Positions 51,205-60,494 are shown, counted from the stretch's first letter. The stretch is 64,000 bases of DNA from Prevotella sp. UBA2756 (GCA_002353205.1 DEJE01000049.1:31732-95731); one strand, 5' to 3'. Made by a program: numbers and translations. Notes: generated by a model from the letters alone, not told the origin.

Positions 51205-52382
51205 GTGGATTTCTTGATGGAGAGGGCGGCGACGTAGGCCGTGGTCCATGCCGCCTGGAAGTTGAAGCCGCCCGTCACACCATCGATGTCGAGCACCTCG
51301 CCCGCGAAGAAAAGTCCCTTGCGACAGTGGCTTTCCATTGTGTTGGGGTTGATGCTCTTCAGCGAGACACCGCCACAGGTGACAAACTCCTCCTTGAAGG
51401 CAGCACGTCCGACAATCTGATACGTGTCGTTGCAAAGGACGTTCACCAGCCGGTTGATGTCTTTCTTTCCCAGTTCGTTCCATCTACTCTGTGCTTTCTC
51501 GCTGATACTCCTATCGAGCAGGTAGGACCATAGGCGCTGCGTGAGGTCGAAAGGCGAAGCGTTGTGCACGTGTTTCCCTGCATGTTGCTGCATGCAGGCC
51601 GAGAGACGTTGCTGCACATCCTGCTCGCTAAGTCCAGTCCAGTTCACGCTCAGTGGCGACCGATAACCTTGGTCGTGGAGCAGTCGGGCGGCATGGCTCG
51701 ACAGCTTCAGGATGGCCGGACCGCTCATGCCCCAGTGGGTGATGAGCAGCGGACCGTCGGCACGCAGCTTCGTGCCGGGAATCTGGCAGCTGGCGTTGGC
51801 GGCCACGGTGCCCATCAGTGCGCGAAGGGCAGTGTCGGCAATGGTGAAGGTGAAGAGCGACGGCACGGGAGCCTCTATCTGGTGGCCCATCAGCCGGAGC
51901 CATTCCAGTCCTTCGGCGCGTGGCGATCCGCCTGTGGTCACGGCAATGGAGTCGTAGTCGTGCAACTCGTCGATGGAACAGATTCGCCGGTTGTTCTCGA
52001 TGCGCACGCCGTGCCGCCGTGCTTGGTCGAGGAAGCAGTCGATGATGGTGTGCGCATCTTGTGAACGTGGGAACACGCAGTGGTCGTCTTGCGTGGTAAG
52101 GGCGACGCCATGACGTTCGAACCAGTCGTAGGCAGCGCGATGGTCGAACACGTTGAACAGTCTTCGCAGCAACCGATGTCCGCGCGGATATACCTGGCTG
52201 AGGTCGCTGATGCCCTCGAAAGAGTTCGTACAATTGCAGCGCCCGCCGCCAGAGATTTCCACCTTGGCCAGCACGCGCCTACTACGCTCGAAGATGGTCA
52301 CGTTCATCTCGGGCATCATCTCTTTCAGGTTGACGGCCAGGAAAAAGCCTGCTGCTCCTCCGCCGATAATGGCTGTTTTCAT
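51201..52382 (-). CDS. BaiN/HI0933-like NAD(P)/FAD-dependent oxidoreductase
   Basis: A 393-residue flavoprotein. The start at 52382 (MKTAIIGGGAAGFFLAVNLK) puts the FAD-binding GGGAAG at the N-terminus. VEISGGGRCNCTNS, a hallmark of this family, and FVTCGGVSLKSINPNTMESH, FFAGEVLDIDGVTGGFNFQA are visible. Relatives are called aminoacetone oxidase or BaiN reductase; the substrate cannot be read. It is divergent from the M48 protease gene. Confidence 0.88.
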   Translation of the reverse strand: MKTAIIGGGAAGFFLAVNLKEMMPEMNVTIFERSRRVLAKVEISGGGRCNCTNSFEGISDLSQVYPRGHRLLRRLFNVFDHRAAYDWFERHGVALTTQDDHCVFPRSQDAHTIIDCFLDQARRHGVRIENNRRICSIDELHDYDSIAVTTGGSPRAEGLEWLRLMGHQIEAPVPSLFTFTIADTALRALMGTVAANASCQIPGTKLRADGPLLITHWGMSGPAILKLSSHAARLLHDQGYRSPLSVNWTGLSEQDVQQRLSACMQQHAGKHVHNASPFDLTQRLWSYLLDRSISEKAQSRWNELGKKDINRLVNVLCNDTYQIVGRAAFKEEFVTCGGVSLKSINPNTMESHCRKGLFFAGEVLDIDGVTGGFNFQAAWTTAYVAALSIKKST

Positions 52383-52420
52383 TTTATTCCGTGCAAATCT
52401 AATCATTTTTTTTCTATTTC

Positions 52421-52451
52421 TTGGTTATTTCGCGAAATAAGTGTACTTTTG
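52421..52451 (+). promoter_or_regulatory. Promoter of the M48 protease operon
   Basis: TTG (52421-52423), 20 nt, TACTTTTG (52444-52451); the start codon is 29 bp downstream. Confidence 0.75.
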
Positions 52452-52480
52452 TTTCCGAAAATGATTAATCTAATCCAAAT

Positions 52481-53371
52481 ATGAAGAAAGTACAGTTGAT
52501 TCTTTTGTCGCTTGTCACCTCCATCCTGGTGTCATGCGGAACCACGAGCACCGTGCCCGTCACAGGGCGTAAGCATCGGCTCAGCGTGAGCGATGAGTAT
52601 GTGCTGAGTCTCAGCTCTCAGCAGTATAACCAGTATTTGGCATCGGCCAAGAAATCGACCAATGCCGCTAACACGGCGCTGGTGCAGCGCGTCGGTCAGA
52701 AACTGGCCAATGCCGTTGAGACCTATCTGCGCACCCATGGCTTTGCCAACGAAGTGAAGAACTTCGCTTGGGAGTTCAACCTGATTGCCGACAATCAGGT
52801 GAACGCGTTCTGTATGCCTGGCGGAAAGATCGTCGTCTACGAAGGAATCCTTCCCGTGACGCAGAACGAGTCCTCACTGGCCATCGTCCTCGGGCACGAG
52901 ATTGCGCATGCCGTGGCCAAGCATTCGGCCGAGCAGATGACCAAGGAGCAGAACTCCTCGGCACTGGTGCAGCTCGGTGGTGGTGTGCTCTCGGCACTGG
53001 GAATGGACAATTCGAGCACGCAGGCCATTCAGGGCATGGCCACGCAGGGACTGACGCTTCTTAACCTGAAGTATTCGCGCGACAACGAGAGCGAGGCCGA
53101 CTACATGGGACTCATCTTCGCCGCTATGGCAGGCTACGATCCCAACGTCGCCGTCACCTTCTGGCAGCGCATGTCCGCACAGTCGTCGGCTCAGCAGATA
53201 CCGTGGCTCAGCACGCACCCGTCGGATTCGAAGCGCATCAGCGACATCCAGAAGCACCTGCCCGAGGCTCTCACCTATTATAAGAAATCCACCAGCGGAG
53301 TGTCTACGAAGAAGGTCGTCTCCAACAAGGTCAACAGTCTGAAGAAGACCAAGACCTCGAAGAAGAAGTAA
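52481..53371 (+). CDS. M48-family metalloprotease lipoprotein
   Basis: A 296-residue protein. Lipobox SILVSC with Cys19. The catalytic zinc motif is HEIAH (His139, Glu140, His143) in VLGHEIAHAVAKHSA, and NESEADYMGL supplies the third ligand. A preceding segment VNAFCMPGGKIVVYEGIL is typical for M48C/LoiP-BepA-type periplasmic proteases. It probably degrades misfolded envelope proteins. It heads a run with an HExxH protein, NfeD and SPFH genes. Confidence 0.93.
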   Translation: MKKVQLILLSLVTSILVSCGTTSTVPVTGRKHRLSVSDEYVLSLSSQQYNQYLASAKKSTNAANTALVQRVGQKLANAVETYLRTHGFANEVKNFAWEFNLIADNQVNAFCMPGGKIVVYEGILPVTQNESSLAIVLGHEIAHAVAKHSAEQMTKEQNSSALVQLGGGVLSALGMDNSSTQAIQGMATQGLTLLNLKYSRDNESEADYMGLIFAAMAGYDPNVAVTFWQRMSAQSSAQQIPWLSTHPSDSKRISDIQKHLPEALTYYKKSTSGVSTKKVVSNKVNSLKKTKTSKKK

Positions 53372-53376
53372 GGCTC

Positions 53377-53841
53377 TTGAATATCTTCAAGCTCATCTTC
53401 AGAGCCCCGAGGCCGAACACCGTCAGCGATATGCCAGCCTCTGTGAACCGGTTCTTCTGCCGGAAGAACTATGCTGCGATCACGATGTTCGGCTTTATCT
53501 TCACCCACGACCAGGATGATGCCGACCTGCTGAACAACCGGGTGACTTACACCAAGAACCACGAGATGATTCACCTCAGGCAGGCGCAGAGCACACACAA
53601 TTCGTGGTTTTGCTTCTACATGCGCTACCTGTGGTACGTGCTCACCGCACTGCGATACTCGCGCAAGGTGAGAAATGCCGGTTACTATCTCAATCCGTTC
53701 GAGATGGAGGCATATACACACATGTACGACCTGCACTATCTGGACCGTGCTGCGGAACACGGGACGTCGGAGTGGCGGCGCTATGCGAAGATGCCCCTGA
53801 GCGACAGGTTCAAACATATCCGTCAGAAAGGCATCGTGTGA
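53377..53841 (+). CDS. Small protein with HExxH motif
   Basis: A 154-residue protein with a TTG start at 53377, 5 bp after the M48 stop; the first ATG (53431) would drop conserved-looking residues (NIFKLIFRAPRP). It contains YTKNHEMIHLRQAQ (His62, Glu63, His66) and later NPFEMEAYTHM, whose Glu is placed like the third zinc ligand of gluzincins. A hydrophobic stretch FCFYMRYLWYVLTAL may be membrane-associated. It is probably a small metalloprotease-like protein; activity is unproven. Confidence 0.68.
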   Translation: MNIFKLIFRAPRPNTVSDMPASVNRFFCRKNYAAITMFGFIFTHDQDDADLLNNRVTYTKNHEMIHLRQAQSTHNSWFCFYMRYLWYVLTALRYSRKVRNAGYYLNPFEMEAYTHMYDLHYLDRAAEHGTSEWRRYAKMPLSDRFKHIRQKGIV

Positions 53842-53923
53842 TGCCGCTCTGCATCGCCCCCCGCACCTCGTGTCCCGCATCTTTGAACAATGAAAAAGAG
53901 TGAAACCTAATTAATTGAAGATT

Positions 53924-54379
53924 ATGATCGACTATTTTTCCCAACATTTGTGGCAGATATGGGCCATCGTGGCCTTGGTCTGCCTGATTCTGGAACTCAC
54001 GGCTGGTGACTTCTTCATCATCTGCTTCTCTATCGGAGCCATCTTCGCGGCCATCAGCGACCCGCTCGGACTGGGTCTTTACTGGCAGATAGGTGTCTTT
54101 GCCGTCTTCACGCTGCTCAGTCTCCACTTTGTGCGTCCCTTCGCATTGCGCTATCTGCACAAGGGCGAGGACAACCGCGTGAGCAATGCTGATGCCCTGA
54201 TGGGCCGTCGGGGCAGGGTAGTGGAGACCATCGAGAAGGGCGGTTTCGGCCGTGTGGCTATCGACGGCGACGTGTGGAAAGCTGTGTCGAAAGCCGCTCA
54301 CGACATTCCCGTCGGCACCTTTGTCAGGGTGACCGACCGCGAGAGCATCACCATCACTGTTGAAGAAGTCAACGAGTGA
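53924..54379 (+). CDS. NfeD-like membrane protein
   Basis: A 151-residue protein from the ATG at 53924 (a TTG 9 bp upstream is possible). Two to three membrane helices (LWQIWAIVALVCLILELTAG, IGVFAVFTLLSLHFV) precede an NfeD OB-fold domain (ALMGRRGRVVETIEKGGFGR, DGDVWKAVSKAAHDIP, GTFVRVTDRESITITV). NfeD proteins partner SPFH proteins, and the SPFH gene follows 46 bp downstream. Confidence 0.9.
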   Translation: MIDYFSQHLWQIWAIVALVCLILELTAGDFFIICFSIGAIFAAISDPLGLGLYWQIGVFAVFTLLSLHFVRPFALRYLHKGEDNRVSNADALMGRRGRVVETIEKGGFGRVAIDGDVWKAVSKAAHDIPVGTFVRVTDRESITITVEEVNE

Positions 54380-54425
54380 GCCTCGCACTCCCCACAAACA
54401 TCGCAAACCATTAAAAATCAGCAAT

Positions 54426-55379
54426 ATGGATATCATGACTTACGTACTGATTGCCATCGTCGTCCTGGTGGTAATCGTTGCCAAGAAGGCACTTGTTATC
54501 ATTCCCCAGTCGGAAACCAAGATCATTGAGCGTCTCGGACGCTACTACGCAACGCTCAACCCGGGCGTGAACATCATCATCCCCTTCATCGACCGCGCGA
54601 AAGAAATCGTCGTGCTTAACCGCGGACGCTACTCTTATGCCAACAGCATCGACCTGCGCGAACAGGTCTACGACTTCCCTTCGCAGAACGTCATCACCAA
54701 GGACAACATCCAGATGGAGATCAACGCGCTGCTCTACTTCCAGATTGTCGACCCGTTCAAGGCTGTCTACGAGATTTCGAACCTGCCCAATGCTATCGAG
54801 AAGCTGACACAGACCACCCTGCGTAATATCATCGGTGAGCTGGAACTCGACGAGACGCTGACCTCGCGCGACACCATCAACACCAAGCTGCGCGCCGTGC
54901 TCGACGATGCCACCGACAAGTGGGGTGTGAAGGTGAACCGCGTCGAGCTGCAAGACATCGTGCCGCCGTCGACCGTGCTCAACGCCATGGAGAAGCAGAT
55001 GCAGGCCGAGCGTAACAAGCGAGCACAGATTCTGACCTCCGAGGGTGAGAAAGCCGCCGAGATCCTGGCTTCCGAGGGTGAGAAGACGGCCATGATCAAC
55101 CGCGCTGAGGCTGCCAAGCAGCAAGCCATCCTGCATGCCGAAGGTGAGGCACAGGCACGCATCCGCAAGGCTGAGGCCGAGGCTGTGGCCATCGAGAAGA
55201 TTACCGAGGCCGTGGGCAAGTCGACCAATCCTGCCAACTACCTGTTGGCACAGAAGTACATACAGATGATGGAAGAGCTGGCCAAGGGCGAACAGACCAA
55301 GACGGTCTACCTGCCTTACGAGGCTACCAACATCATGGGCTCTATCGGCGGTATCAAGGAACTCTTCAAAGGGGAGTGA
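54426..55379 (+). CDS. SPFH/Band 7 (flotillin/stomatin-like) membrane protein
   Basis: A 317-residue protein from the ATG at 54426 (MDIMTYVLIAIVVLVVIVAK). One N-terminal membrane helix, then the SPFH domain (IPQSETKIIERLGRYYATLN, GVNIIIPFIDRAKEIVVLNR, QNVITKDNIQMEINALLYFQ) and a long Ala/Glu/Lys-rich coiled coil with EGEKAAEILASEGEKTAM repeats. It forms membrane scaffolds with its NfeD partner. The next gene overlaps or abuts it. Confidence 0.93.
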   Translation: MDIMTYVLIAIVVLVVIVAKKALVIIPQSETKIIERLGRYYATLNPGVNIIIPFIDRAKEIVVLNRGRYSYANSIDLREQVYDFPSQNVITKDNIQMEINALLYFQIVDPFKAVYEISNLPNAIEKLTQTTLRNIIGELELDETLTSRDTINTKLRAVLDDATDKWGVKVNRVELQDIVPPSTVLNAMEKQMQAERNKRAQILTSEGEKAAEILASEGEKTAMINRAEAAKQQAILHAEGEAQARIRKAEAEAVAIEKITEAVGKSTNPANYLLAQKYIQMMEELAKGEQTKTVYLPYEATNIMGSIGGIKELFKGE

Positions 55380-55381
55380 TC

Positions 55382-55855
55382 ATGAAGAAACTTCCGATGA
55401 CGTTCCTTGCCATGATGGTGCTGGCCGTGCTGTTTGGAGCGTGTTCAGAGAACTATTCGCGCGGCGAGAAAGTGGGCACCGTCATTGAGTTTGCGCAGTC
55501 GGGACTGTTCTGGGACTCCTGGGACGGTCGGCTCAACCTGACACAGACGGGCATGAATACGGCAGGAGAGCCTTTCACCTTCTCGCTCGACAACGACCGC
55601 AACGATCAGGACTCGCTCGTCAAGCTTCTCTACCAGGCACAGATAGAGGGTTGGAAGATTAAAATTAAGTATCACAAGGTGAAAGGCTGGAACTGGTTCG
55701 AGAATCGCGGACGCTCCGACTACTTCGTTGACGATGTGACAGTGCTCGACCGCGACTTCGCCAATCCCCTGCGCAATGGCACTGCCCGGCAGGGACATGT
55801 CGTCGATACCGTCTACGTTGTCATCGACAAGTCGGAGCTTCGGAATAGACAGTAA
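55382..55855 (+). CDS. Small lipoprotein at the end of the SPFH run
   Basis: A 157-residue protein from the ATG at 55382, 2 bp after the SPFH stop. Lipobox VLFGAC. The mature part (VGTVIEFAQSGLFWDSWDGR, LNLTQTGMNTAGEPFTFSLD, YHKVKGWNWFENRGRSDYFV) has a compact beta-rich look and is similar in style to small envelope proteins in Bacteroidota; no family name. Terminator at 55895. Confidence 0.75.
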   Translation: MKKLPMTFLAMMVLAVLFGACSENYSRGEKVGTVIEFAQSGLFWDSWDGRLNLTQTGMNTAGEPFTFSLDNDRNDQDSLVKLLYQAQIEGWKIKIKYHKVKGWNWFENRGRSDYFVDDVTVLDRDFANPLRNGTARQGHVVDTVYVVIDKSELRNRQ

Positions 55856-55894
55856 CGCGGTCACCCTCTCACAAACCTTTCATCTCATCTACAT

Positions 55895-55942
55895 AACTGC
55901 CCCAGATCACGACGATGCCAGTCGCCGCGATCTGGGGCAGTT
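55895..55942. terminator. Terminator-like inverted repeat between convergent genes
   Basis: 14-bp perfect arms AACTGCCCCAGATC (55895-55908) and GATCTGGGGCAGTT (55929-55942) with a 20-nt loop, between the + lipoprotein and - lipocalin-like genes. Confidence 0.75.
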
Positions 55943-56004
55943 GACGTTTCCATCTCTACTAAGCCGTTATAGCTATTCAGAGAATCACCATAAAGGCGTC
56001 TTTT

Positions 56005-56421
56005 TCATTTTACTTTCTTGAAATTCAACACTACATCGGAACCTATGAGGTGCCAGGTCATCCACGTTGCGGAAAGTTTCAGAACATCATACTTGTTCAC
56101 CTCAGAAGGCGTCCCGCCATATTGTCCTTCGAAGATAACCAATCGGCGACCATTGTCTGTCAATGCATAGTCACGCTGAACAACCGTATCACCAGCAAAG
56201 ACATCATACGAATAAATAGTGCACTCGCCACCTGTTGAAGGAGTACCGGGTGTAAAAGTGTACTGCACATATCCCTCAGCGATAACTCCTTCATCGTACA
56301 CCTGTTCCCAAGTGCCTGCGAGTTGTCCTGTTTGCAATTCGTCATCGTCGCTGCTGCAGGAGGCGAGGGAGAAAGCAGCAAGCATCGCGAAGGCGATAAC
56401 ACAAATCTTCATTGTTTTCAT
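56005..56421 (-). CDS. Lipocalin-like lipoprotein
   Basis: A 138-residue protein from the ATG at 56421 (MKTMKICVIAFAMLAAFSLA, then SCSSDDDE); ATG at 56430 is equally possible. Lipobox SLASC. The mature part (LAGTWEQVYDEGVIAEGYVQ, YTFTPGTPSTGGECTIYSYD, DNGRRLVIFEGQ) has the layout of lipocalin-like domains in Bacteroidota. A surface or periplasmic ligand-binding role is likely but not demonstrated. Confidence 0.75.
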   Translation of the reverse strand: MKTMKICVIAFAMLAAFSLASCSSDDDELQTGQLAGTWEQVYDEGVIAEGYVQYTFTPGTPSTGGECTIYSYDVFAGDTVVQRDYALTDNGRRLVIFEGQYGGTPSEVNKYDVLKLSATWMTWHLIGSDVVLNFKKVK

Positions 56422-56620
56422 TTTCACCATTTCTTTTCTCTTGTTAATGCTACTACCATTATAAACGCTGCGAAGTGGGAAATCTTGCATCACGGGGCAT
56501 TCTTTCATTAGAAAGCGTCCCCGTTGGGCCAGGGGAATTGACCTTAAAGTAAGGAAAGGCAGCGTCGGCACTTAAGACCGACGACTGCCCATCGAAACGA
56601 GAGAGATTTTTATAGTCAGC

Positions 56621-59179
56621 CTAATATCCCATTCGCGAGGTATCTACGGCCTTCTTCTGCTTCTCCTTGAAGTTTCCGATGCGGTAGATGGCGGTGAAGG
56701 TATAGTTTGTGTAGGGCATCCAGACGCGCATACTGTAGTCTTGATTGGCTATCGTGGAGCGCGTATCGAAGCGAGCGTTCAATATGTTCTCGCCTTTGAC
56801 CACGAGACTCCACTTGCCGTTCTTCGAGGTGAAGCGGAGCGTAGCATTGAGTTGCAGGAAAGGGTTGATGTCGTAGAGTCCCTGAATGGACTTGGTCTGG
56901 CAGAACGGATTGAGGATGAACTGGATGTCGTGCCGCTGAGAGAACTTGACAACGACCATGCCGCCGAGGATGCCTGAGAGGCGGGTGCGGTCGATGGGCA
57001 GGTCGAAGAATTGGGTCTTGTCGTGACGATAGAGGGCAGTGGCATTGACGTTACCGTTGAGCCACTGGCCAACACGGAACTGCGCCGAAGCCTGCAGCCC
57101 GAAGTAGTTGGAGTAGTCGAAGTTGGTTTCCTTCATGATGACGGCCATGCGGTCCGTAGGCTGGTAGGCCATCTGCACGAAGTAGTCGGGCTCCAGCATA
57201 GCGAAGGCGGTGAAGGTGTATTTGCGGTTCAGCTGCCACATCAAGTTGATGTCGTATTTCGACATGGGCTTCAAGTCAGGATTGCCCCATATCTCGCTGT
57301 AGGCCGAGGCGTAATAGATGCTGCTCATGGTGCTCCAGTAGCTGGGATAGATGGCTTCGCTGCTGAACGAGAGGTTGAGCATATTTTTCTCGTTGATGTT
57401 CCACATCGCATTGAATTGCGGATAAATACGCCACTCGTTCCACTTGGTGGCATGGTATTGCATTCCCGGGCTTTGCCCGCCTACCCGTTGCCTTTCAGCC
57501 GTTACGGAGGCCTCAAGGTTCAGCGCCTGTCCAATCTGTTTACTCACACCAACGTAGGCATTCATGATACGCTCGTCATAATCCACATGCGAAGTAGCAT
57601 CGGGCATGGGTTGTCCGCTTGCATCGAGTGTGGTCTGATAGCTGTTGTTATTGGTGAACTGCGCCTTGCCGCCATAACTCAGTTCCCAGCCTTTCGGTAA
57701 CGTATGGGTTTGATCGGCAGTGAAGAGCCACTTGCTCACTTTCTGTCGGCTGTCAACATCGAGATTGCGGCTGACGTCATTCAGCCGGCCGTCCAGATGT
57801 TGCGTGCGCGGCTCCTGATAGTTGGTGTAGGATATGCCCAGCTGCAGACCGAAGGGTGCGACGTAACTGGCATCCACATTGTGCAGGTAGGTATGTTGGC
57901 GCGAGTTCTGAGTGGACTGCGCCGTGCCCGTCGTAGTGTTGGTGGAGCGAGTGCTGTTCCACTGTCCCGTATAGGCCAGGCCCAGCCGGTGGTTGTCGCT
58001 GATGGCATAGTCCATGCCGATGTGGTAGTCATGGTCGGTGCCGTCGCTTCGGCTACGGGTCTTATCGTTATATGGTACGCGCTGGCCGTCAAGCGGATGG
58101 TTGGCCTCATGCTCCACCTGTCCGTAACCCGTACCATGGGTAAACCTGTACGAAGCGTCGATGCCCAGTTTGCCATGATTATAAATGACGCTGCCGCCTG
58201 CATAGCCCGTGCCGTATTTGTGCTGTCGCCAGCCGCCCATCAGCTGGCCGGAGAACTGGTTGATCCCTGCAAAGTCTTTGGTCACGATGTTGATAGCCAT
58301 GCCCCTCACATGGTATTTCGCAGGAGCCGACGGCATCACCTCAGCCTTGGCCAGCATGGCGGCAGGCATCTGGCGAAGCCGCTCCACCACTTTGTCGGCA
58401 CTCAGCGTGGTGGGTTTGCCGTTGATGATGAGCGTCACGGCCCGACCAGAGAACATGATGGTGCCGTCTATCTCGCTCACGCCGGGAATGCTGGTCAGCG
58501 CATCGTAGGCATTGTCGGCTGGATAGGCTTCCAAAAGCATGGACATGTTATAGACAAGATGCCCATTCTCTGCTTTGACATATTGGCGTTCACCTTTTAT
58601 CTGGACACCACTTAGGGTGTATTTCTCGGGCTTCATCCGTATTGTTCCTACTTCAGGCTGTTCACATATCTTGTAGACGGTCTTGTAGCCGACGTATGAG
58701 ATACGGGCTAATATCGTGGACTGTTCGTAGGGAATGGCGAAGTAACCGCTTTCGTTGCTGACGCCGCCACTAAGCAGCGCGGAGTCAGCTGGATTGAGGA
58801 TCGCTACGTTCGCGTATGCCATTGGTTGGCCTTGCTCATCAATGATGGTGCCCGTCAGGTGTCGGTCGGTCTTGTGGGTACACTCCACATAGATCTCGCG
58901 GTCATCGGGTTTCACGGTCATGCGGACGGGATAGAAGCCGATCATCTGCTGGATGGCATCGGGCAGACGCTTGTTCTTGATAGTGGTAGTGATGCGGAAG
59001 TCCTCCAATTCGTTGTAGAGGAAGTTGATGACATAAACCTTCTGCTCGTTGTTCAACTGGAGCAGGGCATCGCTGAGCGACACATTATTATATATGTGGC
59101 TGACACGCTGTGAAAAGGTATCGAGAGGCATCCAAAGGATGCACGCCATCAGCGTCAAAGTATATAGCGTGCGTCTCAT
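56621..59179 (-). CDS. STN-domain outer-membrane receptor-like protein, target of the FecI/FecR pair
   Basis: An 852-residue protein. Signal peptide (to about 23, LDTFSQ), STN secretin-like domain (SLSDALLQLNNEQKVYVINF to IQQMIGFYPVRM), CarboxypepD-like domain (LTGTIIDEQGQPMAYANVAI), plug-like region (YNMSMLLEAYPADNAYDALT, IINGKPTTLSADKVVERLRQ) and a C-terminal barrel ending in NYTFTAIYRIGNF. An STN domain usually contacts a FecR-type anti-sigma, and that gene overlaps this one by 4 bp. It is likely both an outer-membrane transporter or surface protein and a signal transducer. Confidence 0.9.
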   Translation of the reverse strand: MRRTLYTLTLMACILWMPLDTFSQRVSHIYNNVSLSDALLQLNNEQKVYVINFLYNELEDFRITTTIKNKRLPDAIQQMIGFYPVRMTVKPDDREIYVECTHKTDRHLTGTIIDEQGQPMAYANVAILNPADSALLSGGVSNESGYFAIPYEQSTILARISYVGYKTVYKICEQPEVGTIRMKPEKYTLSGVQIKGERQYVKAENGHLVYNMSMLLEAYPADNAYDALTSIPGVSEIDGTIMFSGRAVTLIINGKPTTLSADKVVERLRQMPAAMLAKAEVMPSAPAKYHVRGMAINIVTKDFAGINQFSGQLMGGWRQHKYGTGYAGGSVIYNHGKLGIDASYRFTHGTGYGQVEHEANHPLDGQRVPYNDKTRSRSDGTDHDYHIGMDYAISDNHRLGLAYTGQWNSTRSTNTTTGTAQSTQNSRQHTYLHNVDASYVAPFGLQLGISYTNYQEPRTQHLDGRLNDVSRNLDVDSRQKVSKWLFTADQTHTLPKGWELSYGGKAQFTNNNSYQTTLDASGQPMPDATSHVDYDERIMNAYVGVSKQIGQALNLEASVTAERQRVGGQSPGMQYHATKWNEWRIYPQFNAMWNINEKNMLNLSFSSEAIYPSYWSTMSSIYYASAYSEIWGNPDLKPMSKYDINLMWQLNRKYTFTAFAMLEPDYFVQMAYQPTDRMAVIMKETNFDYSNYFGLQASAQFRVGQWLNGNVNATALYRHDKTQFFDLPIDRTRLSGILGGMVVVKFSQRHDIQFILNPFCQTKSIQGLYDINPFLQLNATLRFTSKNGKWSLVVKGENILNARFDTRSTIANQDYSMRVWMPYTNYTFTAIYRIGNFKEKQKKAVDTSRMGY

Positions 59180-59964
59180 CTTACCACCAGTTTATTATCT
59201 TCCATGCCGATATTCACGGCCTCGAAGGTGTTCAACTTCTCTACTACACGCGTAAGGCTGTCTTCGCGTTTCCAAACGAAATGGAAACGAAGCTGGCGGG
59301 CCGCTTCATTCTCAAACTCCACCTGTACACCATGGGCGGCAGCAATGGCAGTGAGCATGGAGTCGAGCGGCACATTGTTGAAGACGTAAGGAGCCTCACC
59401 TTCCACCTCTCTCCCTGGGAGAGGGGAGTGGTTAGACTTGCTGACGGAATCTTCTGCTGTAGTGTTATATACTCCTCTCTCCTTGGGAGAAGGGCTGGGG
59501 GTGAGGCTCCATATGGCGGCGAAGGCGATGCCCGAAGCCAAAAGCACACCGATGAAGGAGGCTGCAACTTTGTGAGTGAAGAGGTAAGCGTGGAAACGGG
59601 GCTTACGCATTCCCGACGTTCCGTCGCCTACCTGTAGCTTTTCTCCTTCGTTGAGGGCATCCAGTTGCTTAGCATGACAAGCTGCAAACTTCTCCCATTC
59701 GGCCTCCACGTCCGGGGTGTCGTTTTTAAGCGCGTCGTGCATGAAGGCACGTTTAGCAAAACCAAGTTGCTGTACAAGCTGGCGCATCTCGTCGGCGAGT
59801 ATCTCCTTCATCTGCTCGTCGGTCATTTGCTCGGGGTGGTCTTGTAATTCCAGAAGCCACTCTATACGCTGTTGCATATCATGCGACTTTTTCCTTGCCT
59901 CGGCATGGTCCATACAAGTATGGCCTCTGCTCTCGTCTTCATGAAAACGTTCTTCGGTCATCAT
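59176..59964 (-). CDS. FecR-like anti-sigma factor carrying an inserted REP-like element
   Basis: A 262-residue protein. Cytoplasmic N-terminus (ERFHEDESRGHTC to VGDGTSGMR), one membrane helix (about 136-153, VAASFIGVLLASGIAFAAIW), then DUF4974-type C-terminal domain (VPLDSMLTAIAAAHGVQVEF, DSLTRVVEKLNTFEAVNIGM). Between them is a stretch of ~40 residues (LTPSPSPKERG to SPLPGREVEGEAP) encoded by a palindromic element at 59390-59510. The usual central FecR domain is missing. It overlaps the sigma gene (ATGA) and the receptor gene by 4 bp each. Confidence 0.88.
   Translation of the reverse strand: MMTEERFHEDESRGHTCMDHAEARKKSHDMQQRIEWLLELQDHPEQMTDEQMKEILADEMRQLVQQLGFAKRAFMHDALKNDTPDVEAEWEKFAACHAKQLDALNEGEKLQVGDGTSGMRKPRFHAYLFTHKVAASFIGVLLASGIAFAAIWSLTPSPSPKERGVYNTTAEDSVSKSNHSPLPGREVEGEAPYVFNNVPLDSMLTAIAAAHGVQVEFENEAARQLRFHFVWKREDSLTRVVEKLNTFEAVNIGMEDNKLVVR
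59390..59510. repeat. 121-bp REP-like double-hairpin element inside the anti-sigma gene
   Basis: Bounded by 11-bp inverted repeats GGAGCCTCACC (59390-59400) and GGTGAGGCTCC (59500-59510). Each half has a further hairpin (CTCTCCCTGGGAGAG and CTCTCCTTGGGAGA). It reads in frame with the gene on the minus strand. Confidence 0.8.
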
Positions 59965-60494
59965 ATTGCTTTTGAGTTTGAATTGAAATTCGTCGCCGCA
60001 GTATTGCGCGTAGCGAAATACTTTCTGATTTTCTCCATAGTCTGCCTCAGGTGGGTGTGGACGGTCTGGCGGCTGACGTTCAGCGCTTCGGCCGCTTCCT
60101 GGCAGGTCATCTCTTGCAGATAGCGCAGTCGGAAAATCTCGATGCTCATTGGCGGCAGACAGTCCTGCAAATAGCGCATCAGTTCTTCCATCTGCATTTG
60201 CTCTTCCACTGTATCTTTGCTGACGAGTGCGTCGCCGTCGTCTGTGAGCAGACGCGCGAAGCGCTCTTTCACCTGCTTGTGTCGCAACACATTCAGGCAG
60301 CGGTGGCGCACGCTTGCCAGCAGGAACGCCCGTGCATTGTCTGTTCGCACAATGGTTCTGCCACTCAGCAGATTGGAGAACACATCGCTCACCACGTCCT
60401 TGCTCTCCGCTTCGTCGAAAAGCAGCGTAAGTGCCAGATGATACATCTCGGTGTAGTGTGTCTTGAACAGACTTTCAACATCTTTTCGTGTCAT
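59961..60494 (-). CDS. FecI-like ECF sigma factor
   Basis: A 177-residue sigma factor. Region 2 (YHLALTLLFDEAESKDVVSD, VFSNLLSG, DNARAFLLASVRHRCLNVLR) and region 4 (LRYLQEMTCQEAAEALNVSR, QTVHTHLRQTMEKIRKYFAT) are clear. It would direct transcription of the STN outer-membrane gene when released by the anti-sigma factor encoded next. The three genes overlap and form one operon. Confidence 0.93.
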   Translation of the reverse strand: MTRKDVESLFKTHYTEMYHLALTLLFDEAESKDVVSDVFSNLLSGRTIVRTDNARAFLLASVRHRCLNVLRHKQVKERFARLLTDDGDALVSKDTVEEQMQMEELMRYLQDCLPPMSIEIFRLRYLQEMTCQEAAEALNVSRQTVHTHLRQTMEKIRKYFATRNTAATNFNSNSKAI

